A stretch of DNA of 6,958 nt from an uncultured Eubacterium sp. (GCA_947367725.1 CANBFZ010000093.1:1-6958), one strand, 5' to 3'. Shown: positions 1 to 6,851, numbered from the stretch's first letter. Notes: a model not told the origin generated them from the letters alone. Translations and numbers: made by a program.

Positions 1-122
1 CTTATCAGTTTACACCATGTTTTAATGCTGGATTCAAAAGTTAGGTTTTGTGTCCATCCAGCCATAATTCCAGCGAAAATCACGGATACAATAGATACAG
101 AAACCATACCTGTACTCAACAT
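1..122 (-). CDS. 5' part of an unidentified small membrane protein, cut by the window edge
   Basis: An open frame runs leftward off the window. From the ATG at 122 it gives about 40 residues beginning MLSTGMVSVSIVSVIF, with one hydrophobic segment (roughly residues 5-22) ending in AGW, followed by a polar stretch and TWCKLI. A GTG at 134 is an alternative start with only a weak AGG at 146-144 upstream; neither start has a convincing ribosome binding site. The frame is the same as that of the preceding PHP gene, separated only by its TAA. The stretch looks richer in A+T than the genes to its right. The pattern of a glycine-rich helix followed by a Trp and a second hydrophobic start loosely recalls AtpZ/AtpI-like small membrane subunits, but this rests on very few residues and I do not assign it. 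It could also be a spurious frame. Confidence 0.35.
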   Translation of the reverse strand, partial: MLSTGMVSVSIVSVIFAGIMAGWTQNLTFESSIKTWCKLI

Positions 123-167
123 CTTTAAAGACACTCTTAGTTGCCTAAAAGTATCTTTTGTTTTTTC

Positions 168-941
168 TTATTCATCCCCATGAAAATCCGATCCTTCGGT
201 AATATGCAGATGGTATTTTCCTGCCATGACCACCAATTTCAGTGCCTGATCATGGTCGGCAGACGGATGATAACACTCCATGCCTTTCAGACTGTGCTTT
301 TTCAAATCTGCCACAATAGCGTCCAAATTATTCCAGAAGTTTTCCTCCTCCAGCGATCCGATTTCCTTTGTCTTCAGCGGATGTGCTAACACCGCCATAC
401 CGCCGGCTTCTTGAATCACAGAAATCGCCTCATAAGCAGAAACTCGCTCCCGTTCCACGCTATCCAAAAGTTCCCATACATTGTCCGGCGCGCCTCCCTT
501 TCGCTTCAGAGCCCTGGCAAAATTGGGCTTGCCGATATAATCCTGCCCGGGACGTTCGATTAAATCCTCGTACACAAGATCATACCCTAAACCCTGCAGG
601 TGGACAAGCAATCTTTCGTTACGATCCCTGCGCGAAGCCCGCAATTTCTCGATACATGCTTTCAGTGCCGCATTTTCCGTATCAATATGATAGCCAAGGA
701 TATGCAGTTCAATCTCCTGTCCCCCAAAATCATAACTGCCGCCGATTTCTATCCCAGGAATCACCTTCATCTCCAGAGCCTCGCCTGCAATCACCGCCTC
801 ATATACACCGTCCACGCCATCGTGATCCGTCAGCGCAACTACATCGTAGTCTCTGCCTTTATACATTTTTACAAGATCCGTCGGCTTCATCGTGCCGTCC
901 GAAAAGTAGGAATGAACATGATAATCTACTTTATAATTCAT
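168..941 (-). CDS. PHP-domain metal-dependent phosphoesterase (TrpH/YciV-like)
   Basis: A 257-residue PHP-domain protein of the TrpH/YciV type. Characterised members hydrolyse 3',5'-nucleoside bisphosphates or 5' ends of short RNAs with a trinuclear metal centre in the cytoplasm. The metal ligands are visible in order: H8-x-H10 with D15, D39-H40 in LTDHD, E65 in PGIEI, H80 in ELHILGY, H187 in LAHP and D252-x-H254 in GSDFHG. The insertion between about residues 85 and 180 matches the substrate-capping region of this subfamily. The start is set by an AGGTGA ribosome binding site at 950-945, and the gene begins 13 bases after the DJ-1 gene. The protein stops two residues after GSDFHG, whereas relatives usually continue for 15-30 residues (typically a GxNKPxxxLG-like tail). 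All ligands are present, so it is probably active, but the end may be affected by a frameshift. Exact substrate is not predictable. Confidence 0.88.
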   Translation of the reverse strand: MNYKVDYHVHSYFSDGTMKPTDLVKMYKGRDYDVVALTDHDGVDGVYEAVIAGEALEMKVIPGIEIGGSYDFGGQEIELHILGYHIDTENAALKACIEKLRASRRDRNERLLVHLQGLGYDLVYEDLIERPGQDYIGKPNFARALKRKGGAPDNVWELLDSVERERVSAYEAISVIQEAGGMAVLAHPLKTKEIGSLEEENFWNNLDAIVADLKKHSLKGMECYHPSADHDQALKLVVMAGKYHLHITEGSDFHGDE

Positions 942-954
942 CTCTCACCTCTGA

Positions 955-1497
955 TTACTTGTATAAAAGTTCTGCAGAAACCGCTTTTGCGCTTTCTGCA
1001 CCTTTTAGATACGAAATCAGCGCCAACGCAAAATCCATGGCAGTACCCGGACCTTTGGATGTAATGATATTCTTTGAAATGACCACACGGTCATTGCGTA
1101 CAACTGCGCCGGTAAGTTCCGATTCCATTCCTTCATAAATGGTTGCCTCATGTCCTACAAGCAATCCTGCTCTGCCAAGAACCATCGGTGCCGCACAGAT
1201 TGCTGCAATCGGCTTTCCAGCGTCATAAAAATGCTGCAGTTCTTCGTTGAGTCCTTTATGGTTGCAAAGGTTCGTCGTGCCCGGCATGCCGCCCGGCAAA
1301 ATCAGCATAGCGCATTTATCATACAGACCTTGTCGAAACAGAATATCTGCTTCGACACCGATTCCGTGAGCACCATATACCAGTTTATCTTCCATAATGG
1401 AAACCGTCTTTACCTGGATATCCGCACGACGCATAAGGTCTACCGCCGTCAGCGCTTCCACTTCTTCAAATCCATTGGCTAAAAATACATAAACCAT
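955..1497 (-). CDS. DJ-1/PfpI family protein
   Basis: A 180-residue single-domain protein of the bacterial DJ-1 (YajL-like) branch of the class I glutamine amidotransferase-like superfamily. The nucleophile elbow AAICAAP places the reactive cysteine at C101, and the glutamate that tunes its pKa is E14 in the N-terminal GFEEVEA motif. The LPGGMPG loop is at 67-73 and a GPGTAMDFAL segment near 149-158 matches the family C-terminus. Family members are cytoplasmic and linked to oxidative or carbonyl stress; reported activities (chaperone, glyoxalase or deglycase, covalent-modification repair) are debated, so only the family is assigned. Length is normal. The start has a purine-rich GGGAG about nine bases upstream. 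It sits 41 bases after the Lit-like gene and 13 before the PHP gene, consistent with one transcript. Confidence 0.9.
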   Translation of the reverse strand: MVYVFLANGFEEVEALTAVDLMRRADIQVKTVSIMEDKLVYGAHGIGVEADILFRQGLYDKCAMLILPGGMPGTTNLCNHKGLNEELQHFYDAGKPIAAICAAPMVLGRAGLLVGHEATIYEGMESELTGAVVRNDRVVISKNIITSKGPGTAMDFALALISYLKGAESAKAVSAELLYK

Positions 1498-1538
1498 AAG
1501 TTCTTTCTCCCGTCTTTCCTCTCAAAGTCTGTTGTCTG

Positions 1539-2204
1539 TCAATAAAATATCCGTTCTGGTTTTGTCAAATGATAGTTGATATAGGTCAAAAGTGCCAGCA
1601 CTGCTGCACCGAAAATCGATGCAAAAAGGATATACGTTTTAAAAAATGGGTCCCCTAAAACGGTCAGTAGCGTGGTCGATTCTTTCGGCAGCTCAATACC
1701 CACAAAAAATCGATACGCCCACAGACGAAATCCTTTGCTGTACCAGCAGATTCCCTGACCAACCAGCAAAGCCGCTGTAAGCACTGCGCCTACCCGATAC
1801 CGATTACGCAGCGCGTCTCTAAAACCGTTTTTCCAGAGATAAATATATACCGCCAGCACAATTGCAAAGCAGAAAAGCCCTACAGCCAATGCAATATTCA
1901 GCACGGTTTTCACCCGCCACATGATACGCTGCTCTGTCTGGTCAAATACCGGGTCTTGATACACTCCATTATCTTCATTTACCTGAAAGGCTTCCCCACT
2001 GAAAGAAGACCAGTAAGAGGCAATCCCCTCTGCCATGTCTCTTTCAGATACGTTGTACGGAATTTCGCGCACGACCTGACTGTCGTTAAAATGAAATACA
2101 TACACTTCCGATACACGTAAGACCAGATTTGAAGTTAAAATCACAATCATGAGCGGCATCAGTACCGCCAAAATCATGGAACATAGATAATTAAATTTGT
2201 GCAT
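1539..2204 (-). CDS. Lit/TIGR01906-like integral membrane protein lacking the expected catalytic histidines
   Basis: A 221-residue membrane protein with four predicted helices (about 9-31, 100-124, 137-155, 190-211) and a long extracytoplasmic loop after the first. This is the architecture of the TIGR01906/DUF1461 family, whose studied members (Lit) move an acyl chain within lipoproteins to make the lyso form. Family-like landmarks are the VSERDMAEGIASYW segment (52-65), F88 followed by E91 and VK at 98-99 just before helix 2, and LGDPFF (183-188) before helix 4. Where the family has E-x-x-H-(M/F)-x-(D/E)-VK, this protein reads EQRIMWRVK (91-99): the histidine is I94 and the acidic residue R97. 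No histidine lies near the second expected site either; the only histidines are H2, H38 and H212. It may be a non-catalytic or divergent relative. The start at 2204 has a good AGGAG; an in-frame ATG at 2267 lies upstream of the terminator hairpin and lacks a binding site. Confidence 0.7.
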   Translation of the reverse strand: MHKFNYLCSMILAVLMPLMIVILTSNLVLRVSEVYVFHFNDSQVVREIPYNVSERDMAEGIASYWSSFSGEAFQVNEDNGVYQDPVFDQTEQRIMWRVKTVLNIALAVGLFCFAIVLAVYIYLWKNGFRDALRNRYRVGAVLTAALLVGQGICWYSKGFRLWAYRFFVGIELPKESTTLLTVLGDPFFKTYILFASIFGAAVLALLTYINYHLTKPERIFY

Positions 2205-2209
2205 TTTGA

Positions 2210-2214
2210 CTCCT
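2210..2214 (-). promoter_or_regulatory. Ribosome binding site of the Lit-like gene
   Basis: AGGAG lies five bases upstream of the ATG at 2204-2202. It decides the start: the longer in-frame start at 2267 would have to be translated through the terminator hairpin and has no comparable site. Confidence 0.8.
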
Positions 2215-2224
2215 ATCCTACATG

Positions 2225-2261
2225 AAAAAGCGGGGATAGACATGTTTCTGTCTATCCCTGC
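2225..2261 (-). terminator. Rho-independent terminator after the pduL-type gene
   Basis: On the minus strand a perfect 10-bp stem (GGGATAGACA at 2258-2249 with TGTCTATCCC at 2242-2233) encloses a six-base loop. Below it are one A/C mismatch and two further G-C pairs, then TTTTT at 2229-2225. It begins ten bases after the stop of the pduL-type gene and should end the lon-to-pduL transcript. On the plus strand the same stem is followed after eight bases by TTTTTT (2267-2272), so it might work in both directions, though no plus-strand gene needs it. Confidence 0.88.
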
Positions 2262-2270
2262 CTGCATTTT

Positions 2271-2843
2271 TTATTTGATAATTTCGCACACTGCGTCAGG
2301 TCCGCAGCCTGCTGCATTTCCTTCATCTGTATCCAGATGCACTTCCTTTTCGTGCTTTGCACCGGCTCTAACCAGTACGTTGTCAAAGATCAGACCTCTC
2401 TCGCCTTCGATTTTGATGCTAACCCAATCTCCGTCTTTCACGCCAGCTTCTGCTGCCTGTGCGTCGTTTAAGTGTACATGTCTGAGTGCAGCGATTACAC
2501 CGTGATCGAGTTCTACTTCGCCGCAAGGTCCAACCAGCTTGCAGCCAGGCGTGCCTTCCAGTTTGCCGGACTCTCTAACCGGCGCTTTGATCCCAATGGT
2601 TCTTGCATCCGTCAGCGCCAGTTCTACCTGGGTTTCCGGACGAACCGGTCCCAGCACTCTGATGCCGGTCAGCGTTTTCTTCGGTCCTACAATATCAACC
2701 TTTTCTTCAGAAGCAAACTGCCCCGGCTGTACCAAATCCTTCGTCGGCGTCAGCTGATGTCCTGCACCGAAAAGAACGTCTAAATCTTTCTGACTTAAGT
2801 GTACGTGTTTGTTGGATAAACCAATGTTTACTTTGTAACCCAT
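2271..2843 (-). CDS. pduL: PduL-type phosphate propanoyltransferase / phosphotransacylase
   Basis: A 190-residue member of the PduL (PTAC) family, which exchanges CoA for phosphate on acetyl-CoA or propanoyl-CoA and so yields an acyl phosphate for ATP synthesis by an acyl kinase. The enzyme is unrelated in fold to Pta. Expected zinc-site motifs are present: H13-x-H15 in NKHVHLS, E109/E111 in the GEVELDHG segment, R121-H122-x-H124 in ALRHVHLND, and H169 in VHLDTDEGN. Conserved R90 in PVRESG fits the phosphate-binding arginine. The family has two related halves, here about 5-85 and 115-190. The chain begins directly at the first beta-strand, with no N-terminal microcompartment-targeting extension, and no shell genes are nearby, so it is probably a free cytoplasmic enzyme. 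Start chosen from AAGGAGA at 2859-2853. It follows hpt by 30 bases and ends before a terminator. Confidence 0.92.
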   Translation of the reverse strand: MGYKVNIGLSNKHVHLSQKDLDVLFGAGHQLTPTKDLVQPGQFASEEKVDIVGPKKTLTGIRVLGPVRPETQVELALTDARTIGIKAPVRESGKLEGTPGCKLVGPCGEVELDHGVIAALRHVHLNDAQAAEAGVKDGDWVSIKIEGERGLIFDNVLVRAGAKHEKEVHLDTDEGNAAGCGPDAVCEIIK

Positions 2844-2873
2844 TTTTATATATCTCCTTTTTATGTAAAATTA

Positions 2874-3422
2874 TTAATAAACAATTTCATCGGATTCTTC
2901 CAAATAACTGATATACGGAAGATTCCTGTATTTCTGATCAAAATCAAGACCGTATCCGATAATGAATAAATCTGGCACCACAAAACCGACATAATCTCCC
3001 TGCACATCGGCTGTTCTCCTGGATGGCTTGTCCAAAAGGGTGCACACCTTGATGCTATTAGGTTTCTTGATGCTAAAATAGTCTTTCAGCGCTTTCAGTG
3101 TGTTTCCGGTATCAATGATATCTTCAATGATCAGCACGTCTTTTCCGGCAATCTTTAGTTCAATATCTTTTTTGAGCTTCACTTCGCCGGAGCTGACCGT
3201 TCCACTTCCATAACTAGACGCCGATACAAAATCCATTTCCAGATCTAGATCGATATGTTTCATGAGATCCGCCATCCATGGCACCGCACCGCGCAACGTG
3301 CCAATCAGCATCAGATCCTTTCCTCTGTAGTCTTCTGTAATCTGTGCGCCAAGCGTTCTGGCTTTTTCCCAGATTTCTTCCTGGGTGAAGAGAATCTTTC
3401 CCTTTACATTCTGTGCCGCCAT
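2874..3422 (-). CDS. hpt: Hypoxanthine phosphoribosyltransferase
   Basis: A 182-residue type I phosphoribosyltransferase that joins hypoxanthine (often also guanine) to PRPP in cytoplasmic purine salvage. The PRPP-binding signature VLIIEDIIDTGNTL spans 96-109 with the acidic pair E100-D101. The pyrophosphate loop is GTLRGA (41-46), the mobile loop SSYGSGTVSSGEV (69-81), the purine-contacting lysine is K132 in LLDKP, and the C-terminal GYGLDFDQKYRNLPYI (156-171) is diagnostic of bacterial HPRT. Length is typical. The AAGGAG binding site lies inside the last codons of the upstream YkvA-like gene, whose stop is only three bases before this ATG, so the two are likely translationally coupled. In many Firmicutes hpt neighbours tilS and ftsH; here it does not. 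Confidence 0.95.
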   Translation of the reverse strand: MAAQNVKGKILFTQEEIWEKARTLGAQITEDYRGKDLMLIGTLRGAVPWMADLMKHIDLDLEMDFVSASSYGSGTVSSGEVKLKKDIELKIAGKDVLIIEDIIDTGNTLKALKDYFSIKKPNSIKVCTLLDKPSRRTADVQGDYVGFVVPDLFIIGYGLDFDQKYRNLPYISYLEESDEIVY

Positions 3423-3425
3423 CTT

Positions 3426-3749
3426 CTACTCCTTATCTTCTACATCAAATTCTACACCCTCAACGATTGTTTTGTCACGAAATTTTTTGGACAAATCTAC
3501 AGTTTTTTCTCCCATCCAATAGGCGTCCAATTCATCCTTTAGGGTCCACAGGATATAAATCCATAAAATCAGATCATCTAAAAGGGCAAATGGAAACAGC
3601 ACTGCCGGAATCAGGTCAATAGGAGTAATCAGATACACAATGCCAAAAATGACCAGCGCCTTCTTCCGCAGCGGAACTGTTTTATCCCGCAAAAGACTAG
3701 TGATGGCTGCGATTCTTCGCATCAAAACCCTAATCGTGATAAAGTGCAT
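3426..3749 (-). CDS. YkvA-like DUF1232 small membrane protein
   Basis: A 107-residue protein with the DUF1232 core: YLITPIDLIPAVLFPFALLDDL (about residues 39-60), including the characteristic P-x-DLIP and the DD pair, flanked by hydrophobic stretches that probably form two membrane helices or a hairpin. An N-terminal basic region (RRIAAITSLLRDKTVPLRKKA) precedes it and an acidic tail follows. The family is widespread and has no established biochemical role. The start at 3749 overlaps the end of engB by 20 bases and has GAGGGAG just upstream; an alternative ATG at 3722, with a weak AGGG, would instead begin seven bases after the engB stop. Either start preserves the domain. The overlap upstream and three-base gap to hpt downstream indicate membership of the same transcript. 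Confidence 0.82.
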   Translation of the reverse strand: MHFITIRVLMRRIAAITSLLRDKTVPLRKKALVIFGIVYLITPIDLIPAVLFPFALLDDLILWIYILWTLKDELDAYWMGEKTVDLSKKFRDKTIVEGVEFDVEDKE

Positions 3750-4338
3750 CTTCTCCCTCCAGCATATTTTCTATTTCAGCCAGCAATTCTTCACAGCCAG
3801 TTTTCTTCAGTGCGGAAACTGCAATCACCCGATCTTCCTTAGAAAGCTGCAGTGTTTTGCGGATCAAGGCGATGTTCTTCTGCATTTCATTTCTCGATAC
3901 TTTATCTGCCTTGGTTGCAACGACAATGCCATCCAGCCCGTAATGGCGCAGATATTCGTACATCTGTACATCCTGCGCACTGGGCTTGTGCCGGATATCC
4001 ACAAGTTGAATGACCCGGCGCAGCCCGTTTCTGTTTTTAAAATAGGTTTCCATCATATCGCCCCAGTTCTCTGTGGTGCTTTTTGAAACCTTGGCATACC
4101 CATAGCCCGGCAAGTCTACGATTCTAAATGCATCGTTAATGAGATAAAAGTTGATGGTTCGCGTCTTTCCGGGACTGCCGCTGACTCTTGCCAGCTTTTT
4201 CCTATTTGTCAGCAAATTTAAAAGGGAGGATTTTCCCACATTAGATCTGCCGGCAAAGGCAACTTCCGGCATAGTATCCGGTGGATACTGGCTGGGTTTT
4301 ACGGCTACTGTATCCAAATCTGATTTTATAATTCTCAT
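3730..4338 (-). CDS. engB: Ribosome-biogenesis GTPase EngB/YsxC
   Basis: A 202-residue TRAFAC-class GTPase needed for late assembly of the 50S ribosomal subunit, acting in the cytoplasm. All G motifs are visible: G1 GRSNVGKSS (30-38), G2 threonine T61 in KTRTINFY, G3 DLPGYG (75-80), G4 TKAD (142-145) and G5 SALKKTG (175-181). The GYGYAKV stretch after G3 and the ENWG motif (90-93) are typical of EngB rather than Era or Der. Length is normal. The gene starts 12 bases after the lon stop, with a weak CAGGT binding site, suggesting reliance on coupling to lon. The lon-engB pair is a conserved arrangement in Firmicutes. Confidence 0.96.
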   Translation of the reverse strand: MRIIKSDLDTVAVKPSQYPPDTMPEVAFAGRSNVGKSSLLNLLTNRKKLARVSGSPGKTRTINFYLINDAFRIVDLPGYGYAKVSKSTTENWGDMMETYFKNRNGLRRVIQLVDIRHKPSAQDVQMYEYLRHYGLDGIVVATKADKVSRNEMQKNIALIRKTLQLSKEDRVIAVSALKKTGCEELLAEIENMLEGEDALYHD

Positions 4339-4350
4339 GATTTACCTGCT

Positions 4351-6675
4351 CTATTTTACCAGTGCTTCATCCAAAGCACGGCTTACATGATCAATTAGTA
4401 CAAATTCCAGTTGTTTACGAACAGTACCCGGAATTTCTGCAATATCTGGTTCGTTATCTTTTGGAAGCAGTACTTTTTTGATACCTGCTCTATGCGCCGC
4501 CAGCACTTTTTCTCTAATACCACCTACTGGCAATACTTTGCCGCGCAGCGTCACTTCACCAGTCATCGCCACATCCCGTCTAACAGGAATTCCCGTTAGC
4601 GTGGAAATCACTGCGGTGCACATGGTCACACCAGCAGACGGACCATCTTTTGGTACGGCACCCTCCGGCACATGGACATGCAGATCATACTTCTTGTAAA
4701 AGTCTTCCTCAATGCCCAGTTCATCTGCTACAGAACGAATATAGCTGATACCTGCTTTTGCGGATTCCTGCATTACATCACCCAGCTGACCAGTGAGCAC
4801 CAGTTTGCCGCTTCCAGCCACTGCCGTCGTTTCAATCTGCAGCGTATCACCGCCTACTGCTGTCCAGGCAAGACCTGTGGTTACGCCAACCTGATTCTCT
4901 CCCTCCACCATGTCAAAGTGGAATCTGTGTTTCCCCAGATATTTTTCCAAATTGGAAGGTGAAATGCTATAAGATTTTGCCTTTGCAGTCACAATCTTTC
5001 TGGCGACCTTACGGCAAAGATTTGCAATTTCTCGTTCCAAATTTCTTACACCGGATTCTCTGGTGTAATAGTTAATCAAATCGTGAACCGCTTTCTCAGA
5101 AATTTTGATACTGTCTTTCTTCAGTCCATGCTCTTTCACTTTCTTCGGGATCAAATATTTCTGGGCAATTTTTACTTTTTCCTCTTCTGTATAGCCTGGC
5201 ACCTCCACGATTTCCATTCGGTCAAGAAGAGGTCTTGGAATGGTATCGGTAGAGTTTGCCGTCGTGATAAACATCACTTTAGACAGATCAAAAGGTACCT
5301 CCAGGAAATGATCCGTAAAGGTGCTGTTCTGCTCTGGATCCAGAACTTCTAAAAGTGCAGAAGCCGGATCCCCTTTAAAGTCTGCACCGATTTTGTCCAC
5401 TTCATCGAAGAGGAACACCGGATTATTTGCCCCTGCGTCTTTTAGGCAAGAAATCACCCGCCCTGGAATTGCACCGATATAAGTTCTTCTATGTCCTCTG
5501 ATTTCTGCTTCATCGCGCACACCGCCCAGAGACATTCTCACAAATTCTCTGCCGGAGGCTTTTGCAATGGAACGCGCAATGGAAGTCTTACCTACACCCG
5601 GCGGTCCAACCAAACACAAAATCGGTCCCTTCATGGCTTTTGAAAGATGAATGACTGCAAGATATTCCAGTATTCTCTCTTTCACCTTATCAAGACCATA
5701 GTGATCTTCATTGAGAATTTTCTCCGCTTTTTTCAAGTTCACACTGGTTTTGGAAGCCTGATTCCATGGCAATGCCAAAATTGTTTCTACATAGTTTCTG
5801 ATCACCGTTGCTTCCGCAGAGGACGGCATCATCTTGGAAAATTTATTAATTTCTTTTTTGATTTTATCTTCCACTTTCTCAGAGAGATGCAGTTCTTCCA
5901 GCTGTTTCATCCAGTCAGCGGCCTCAATACCTGCATCCTCATTGACCCCCAGTTCTTCCTGAATGGCCTTCATTTTTTCTCTGAGGAAATATTCCTTCTG
6001 ATTATGGTCAATATTTTCCTTGACTTTTTTAGAAAGTTCCTTTTCAATCACTGCAATTTCATTTTCTTCTGCAATCATCGTAGTTAGAATCTGAATTCTC
6101 TCAGAGAAATCCAATGTTTCCAACACTTTTTGCTTTCTGCTCGTTCGAATGAGCAGTTCATTTGCAATTTTATCCGCTACAACAAGTGGATTCTCGTTGG
6201 AAATCGCCTTATCAACCAGATCATCACTGACATGACCAGTTAGGGCTGCATATTCAATGAAAGCCTCTGTCAGAATCTTCATAGCAGCCTTATCTGCAGG
6301 AGACATCTGTTCTATATCAAGTTCTTCTTCAATCTGTCTAACTGTACATGACAAAAATTCTTCTTCCTCGAGAGGCTGCAGCAATTCTGCTCTGCAGATA
6401 CCCTCTACTAAAACGCGGACAGCATCACCTTGAATCTTCAGCATTTGCTTAATTTTTACAATGGTACCGGTGGTATAGATGTCCGTAAAGGTAGGAATTA
6501 AAACCTGATCCTCTTTCTGGGTAGACACAAATAGCAGTTTGTCATCTGCCATGGCCTTCTCCAGCGCACGAATAGACTTTTCCCTTCCCACATCGAAATG
6601 AATCACAGTATTTGGAAAAATAGATACACCCCTGAGTGGAATACAAGGGAAAATCACTTTATTTTCTTCACTCAT
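4351..6675 (-). CDS. lon: ATP-dependent Lon protease (LonA)
   Basis: A 774-residue LonA, a cytoplasmic hexameric AAA+ serine protease that degrades misfolded and regulatory proteins. Domains in order: N-terminal substrate-recognition LON domain (about 7-200, opening with IFPCIPLRGVSIFPN), coiled-coil linker (about 200-300), AAA+ module with Walker A GPPGVGKT (357-364), Walker B FLFDEVDK (421-428) and sensor asparagine N474, and the C-terminal protease domain with catalytic S680 in KDGPSAG and K723 in GGIREKV. The 43-residue spacing of the dyad matches the family. The start at 6675 has AGGAGG six bases upstream; a TTG nine codons earlier is in frame but lies inside a hairpin and precedes that site. 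The upstream 270 bases contain an unusual palindrome cluster and no promoter I can recognise, so expression may depend on an upstream promoter outside the window. Confidence 0.97.
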   Translation of the reverse strand: MSEENKVIFPCIPLRGVSIFPNTVIHFDVGREKSIRALEKAMADDKLLFVSTQKEDQVLIPTFTDIYTTGTIVKIKQMLKIQGDAVRVLVEGICRAELLQPLEEEEFLSCTVRQIEEELDIEQMSPADKAAMKILTEAFIEYAALTGHVSDDLVDKAISNENPLVVADKIANELLIRTSRKQKVLETLDFSERIQILTTMIAEENEIAVIEKELSKKVKENIDHNQKEYFLREKMKAIQEELGVNEDAGIEAADWMKQLEELHLSEKVEDKIKKEINKFSKMMPSSAEATVIRNYVETILALPWNQASKTSVNLKKAEKILNEDHYGLDKVKERILEYLAVIHLSKAMKGPILCLVGPPGVGKTSIARSIAKASGREFVRMSLGGVRDEAEIRGHRRTYIGAIPGRVISCLKDAGANNPVFLFDEVDKIGADFKGDPASALLEVLDPEQNSTFTDHFLEVPFDLSKVMFITTANSTDTIPRPLLDRMEIVEVPGYTEEEKVKIAQKYLIPKKVKEHGLKKDSIKISEKAVHDLINYYTRESGVRNLEREIANLCRKVARKIVTAKAKSYSISPSNLEKYLGKHRFHFDMVEGENQVGVTTGLAWTAVGGDTLQIETTAVAGSGKLVLTGQLGDVMQESAKAGISYIRSVADELGIEEDFYKKYDLHVHVPEGAVPKDGPSAGVTMCTAVISTLTGIPVRRDVAMTGEVTLRGKVLPVGGIREKVLAAHRAGIKKVLLPKDNEPDIAEIPGTVRKQLEFVLIDHVSRALDEALVK

Positions 6676-6681
6676 CTGTTT

Positions 6682-6687
6682 CCTCCT
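6682..6687 (-). promoter_or_regulatory. Ribosome binding site of lon
   Basis: A full AGGAGG, six bases before the ATG at 6675-6673. It fixes the lon start and lies only three bases downstream (in the lon direction) of the 8-bp stem at 6691-6728. Confidence 0.92.
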
Positions 6688-6690
6688 AAT

Positions 6691-6728
6691 GGTTCGTCCC
6701 AAGAACGAAGTGATTGGCTAGACGAACC
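6691..6728 (+). repeat. Palindromic unit 1 (CCAA/TTGG clamp with CTA bulge)
   Basis: GGTTCGTC at 6691-6698 pairs with GACGAACC at 6721-6728. Inside this, CCAA at 6699-6702 pairs with TTGG at 6714-6717, leaving an 11-base loop and an unpaired CTA at 6718-6720. TTATGCTA follows directly. On the minus strand a shorter alternative stem, TTCGT with ACGAA, competes for the same bases. Strand is given by the CTA lying on the right arm of the plus strand. Confidence 0.8.
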
Positions 6729-6736
6729 TTATGCTA

Positions 6737-6767
6737 GCGTTCTCCAGCTTTAGCTGGCTAAGAACGC
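6737..6767 (+). repeat. Palindromic hairpin with the same CC...GG-CTA plan
   Basis: GCGTTCT (6737-6743) pairs with AGAACGC (6761-6767), and CCAGCT (6744-6749) pairs with AGCTGG (6752-6757) around a very short central loop. CTA at 6758-6760 is unpaired on the right arm, exactly as in unit 1. It has a different outer stem and lacks the TTATGCT flank. Confidence 0.78.
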
Positions 6768-6806
6768 GTCGTATCATGGTCTGCTCCAAGAGCGAATGCG
6801 GCAGTA

Positions 6807-6837
6807 CAATTCACCAAATCAACTGATTTGGGAATTG
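6807..6837. repeat. Hairpin inside unit 2
   Basis: CAATTC (6807-6812) pairs with GAATTG (6832-6837). A single unpaired A at 6813 separates this from a perfect 8-bp inner stem, CCAAATCA (6814-6821) with TGATTTGG (6824-6831). GGCAG at 6800-6804 and CTGCC at 6850-6854 could extend it as an outer stem. The inner stem again begins with CCAA and ends with TTGG. Confidence 0.78.
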
Positions 6838-6851
6838 CTTGCATGAGACCT

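Noticed and set aside
135..160. Terminator after the PHP gene (AAAAG-ATA-CTTTT)
   Set aside because: The stem is five A/T-rich pairs with a three-base loop and no following T tract on the minus strand.
368..1138. Plus-strand open frames, the longest opposite the PHP and DJ-1 genes
   Set aside because: They lie antisense to genes with complete family motifs, lack recognisable domains and ribosome binding sites, and have low-complexity compositions typical of shadow frames.
2205..2267. Longer Lit-like protein starting at 2267
   Set aside because: The extra 21 codons cover the terminator stem and U tract and have no ribosome binding site; the ATG at 2204 has AGGAG and begins right before the first membrane helix.
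6676..6702. Longer lon starting at a TTG at 6702
   Set aside because: The TTG lies inside the unit 1 hairpin, before the AGGAGG that ideally serves the ATG at 6675, and the added residues are unlike Lon N-termini.
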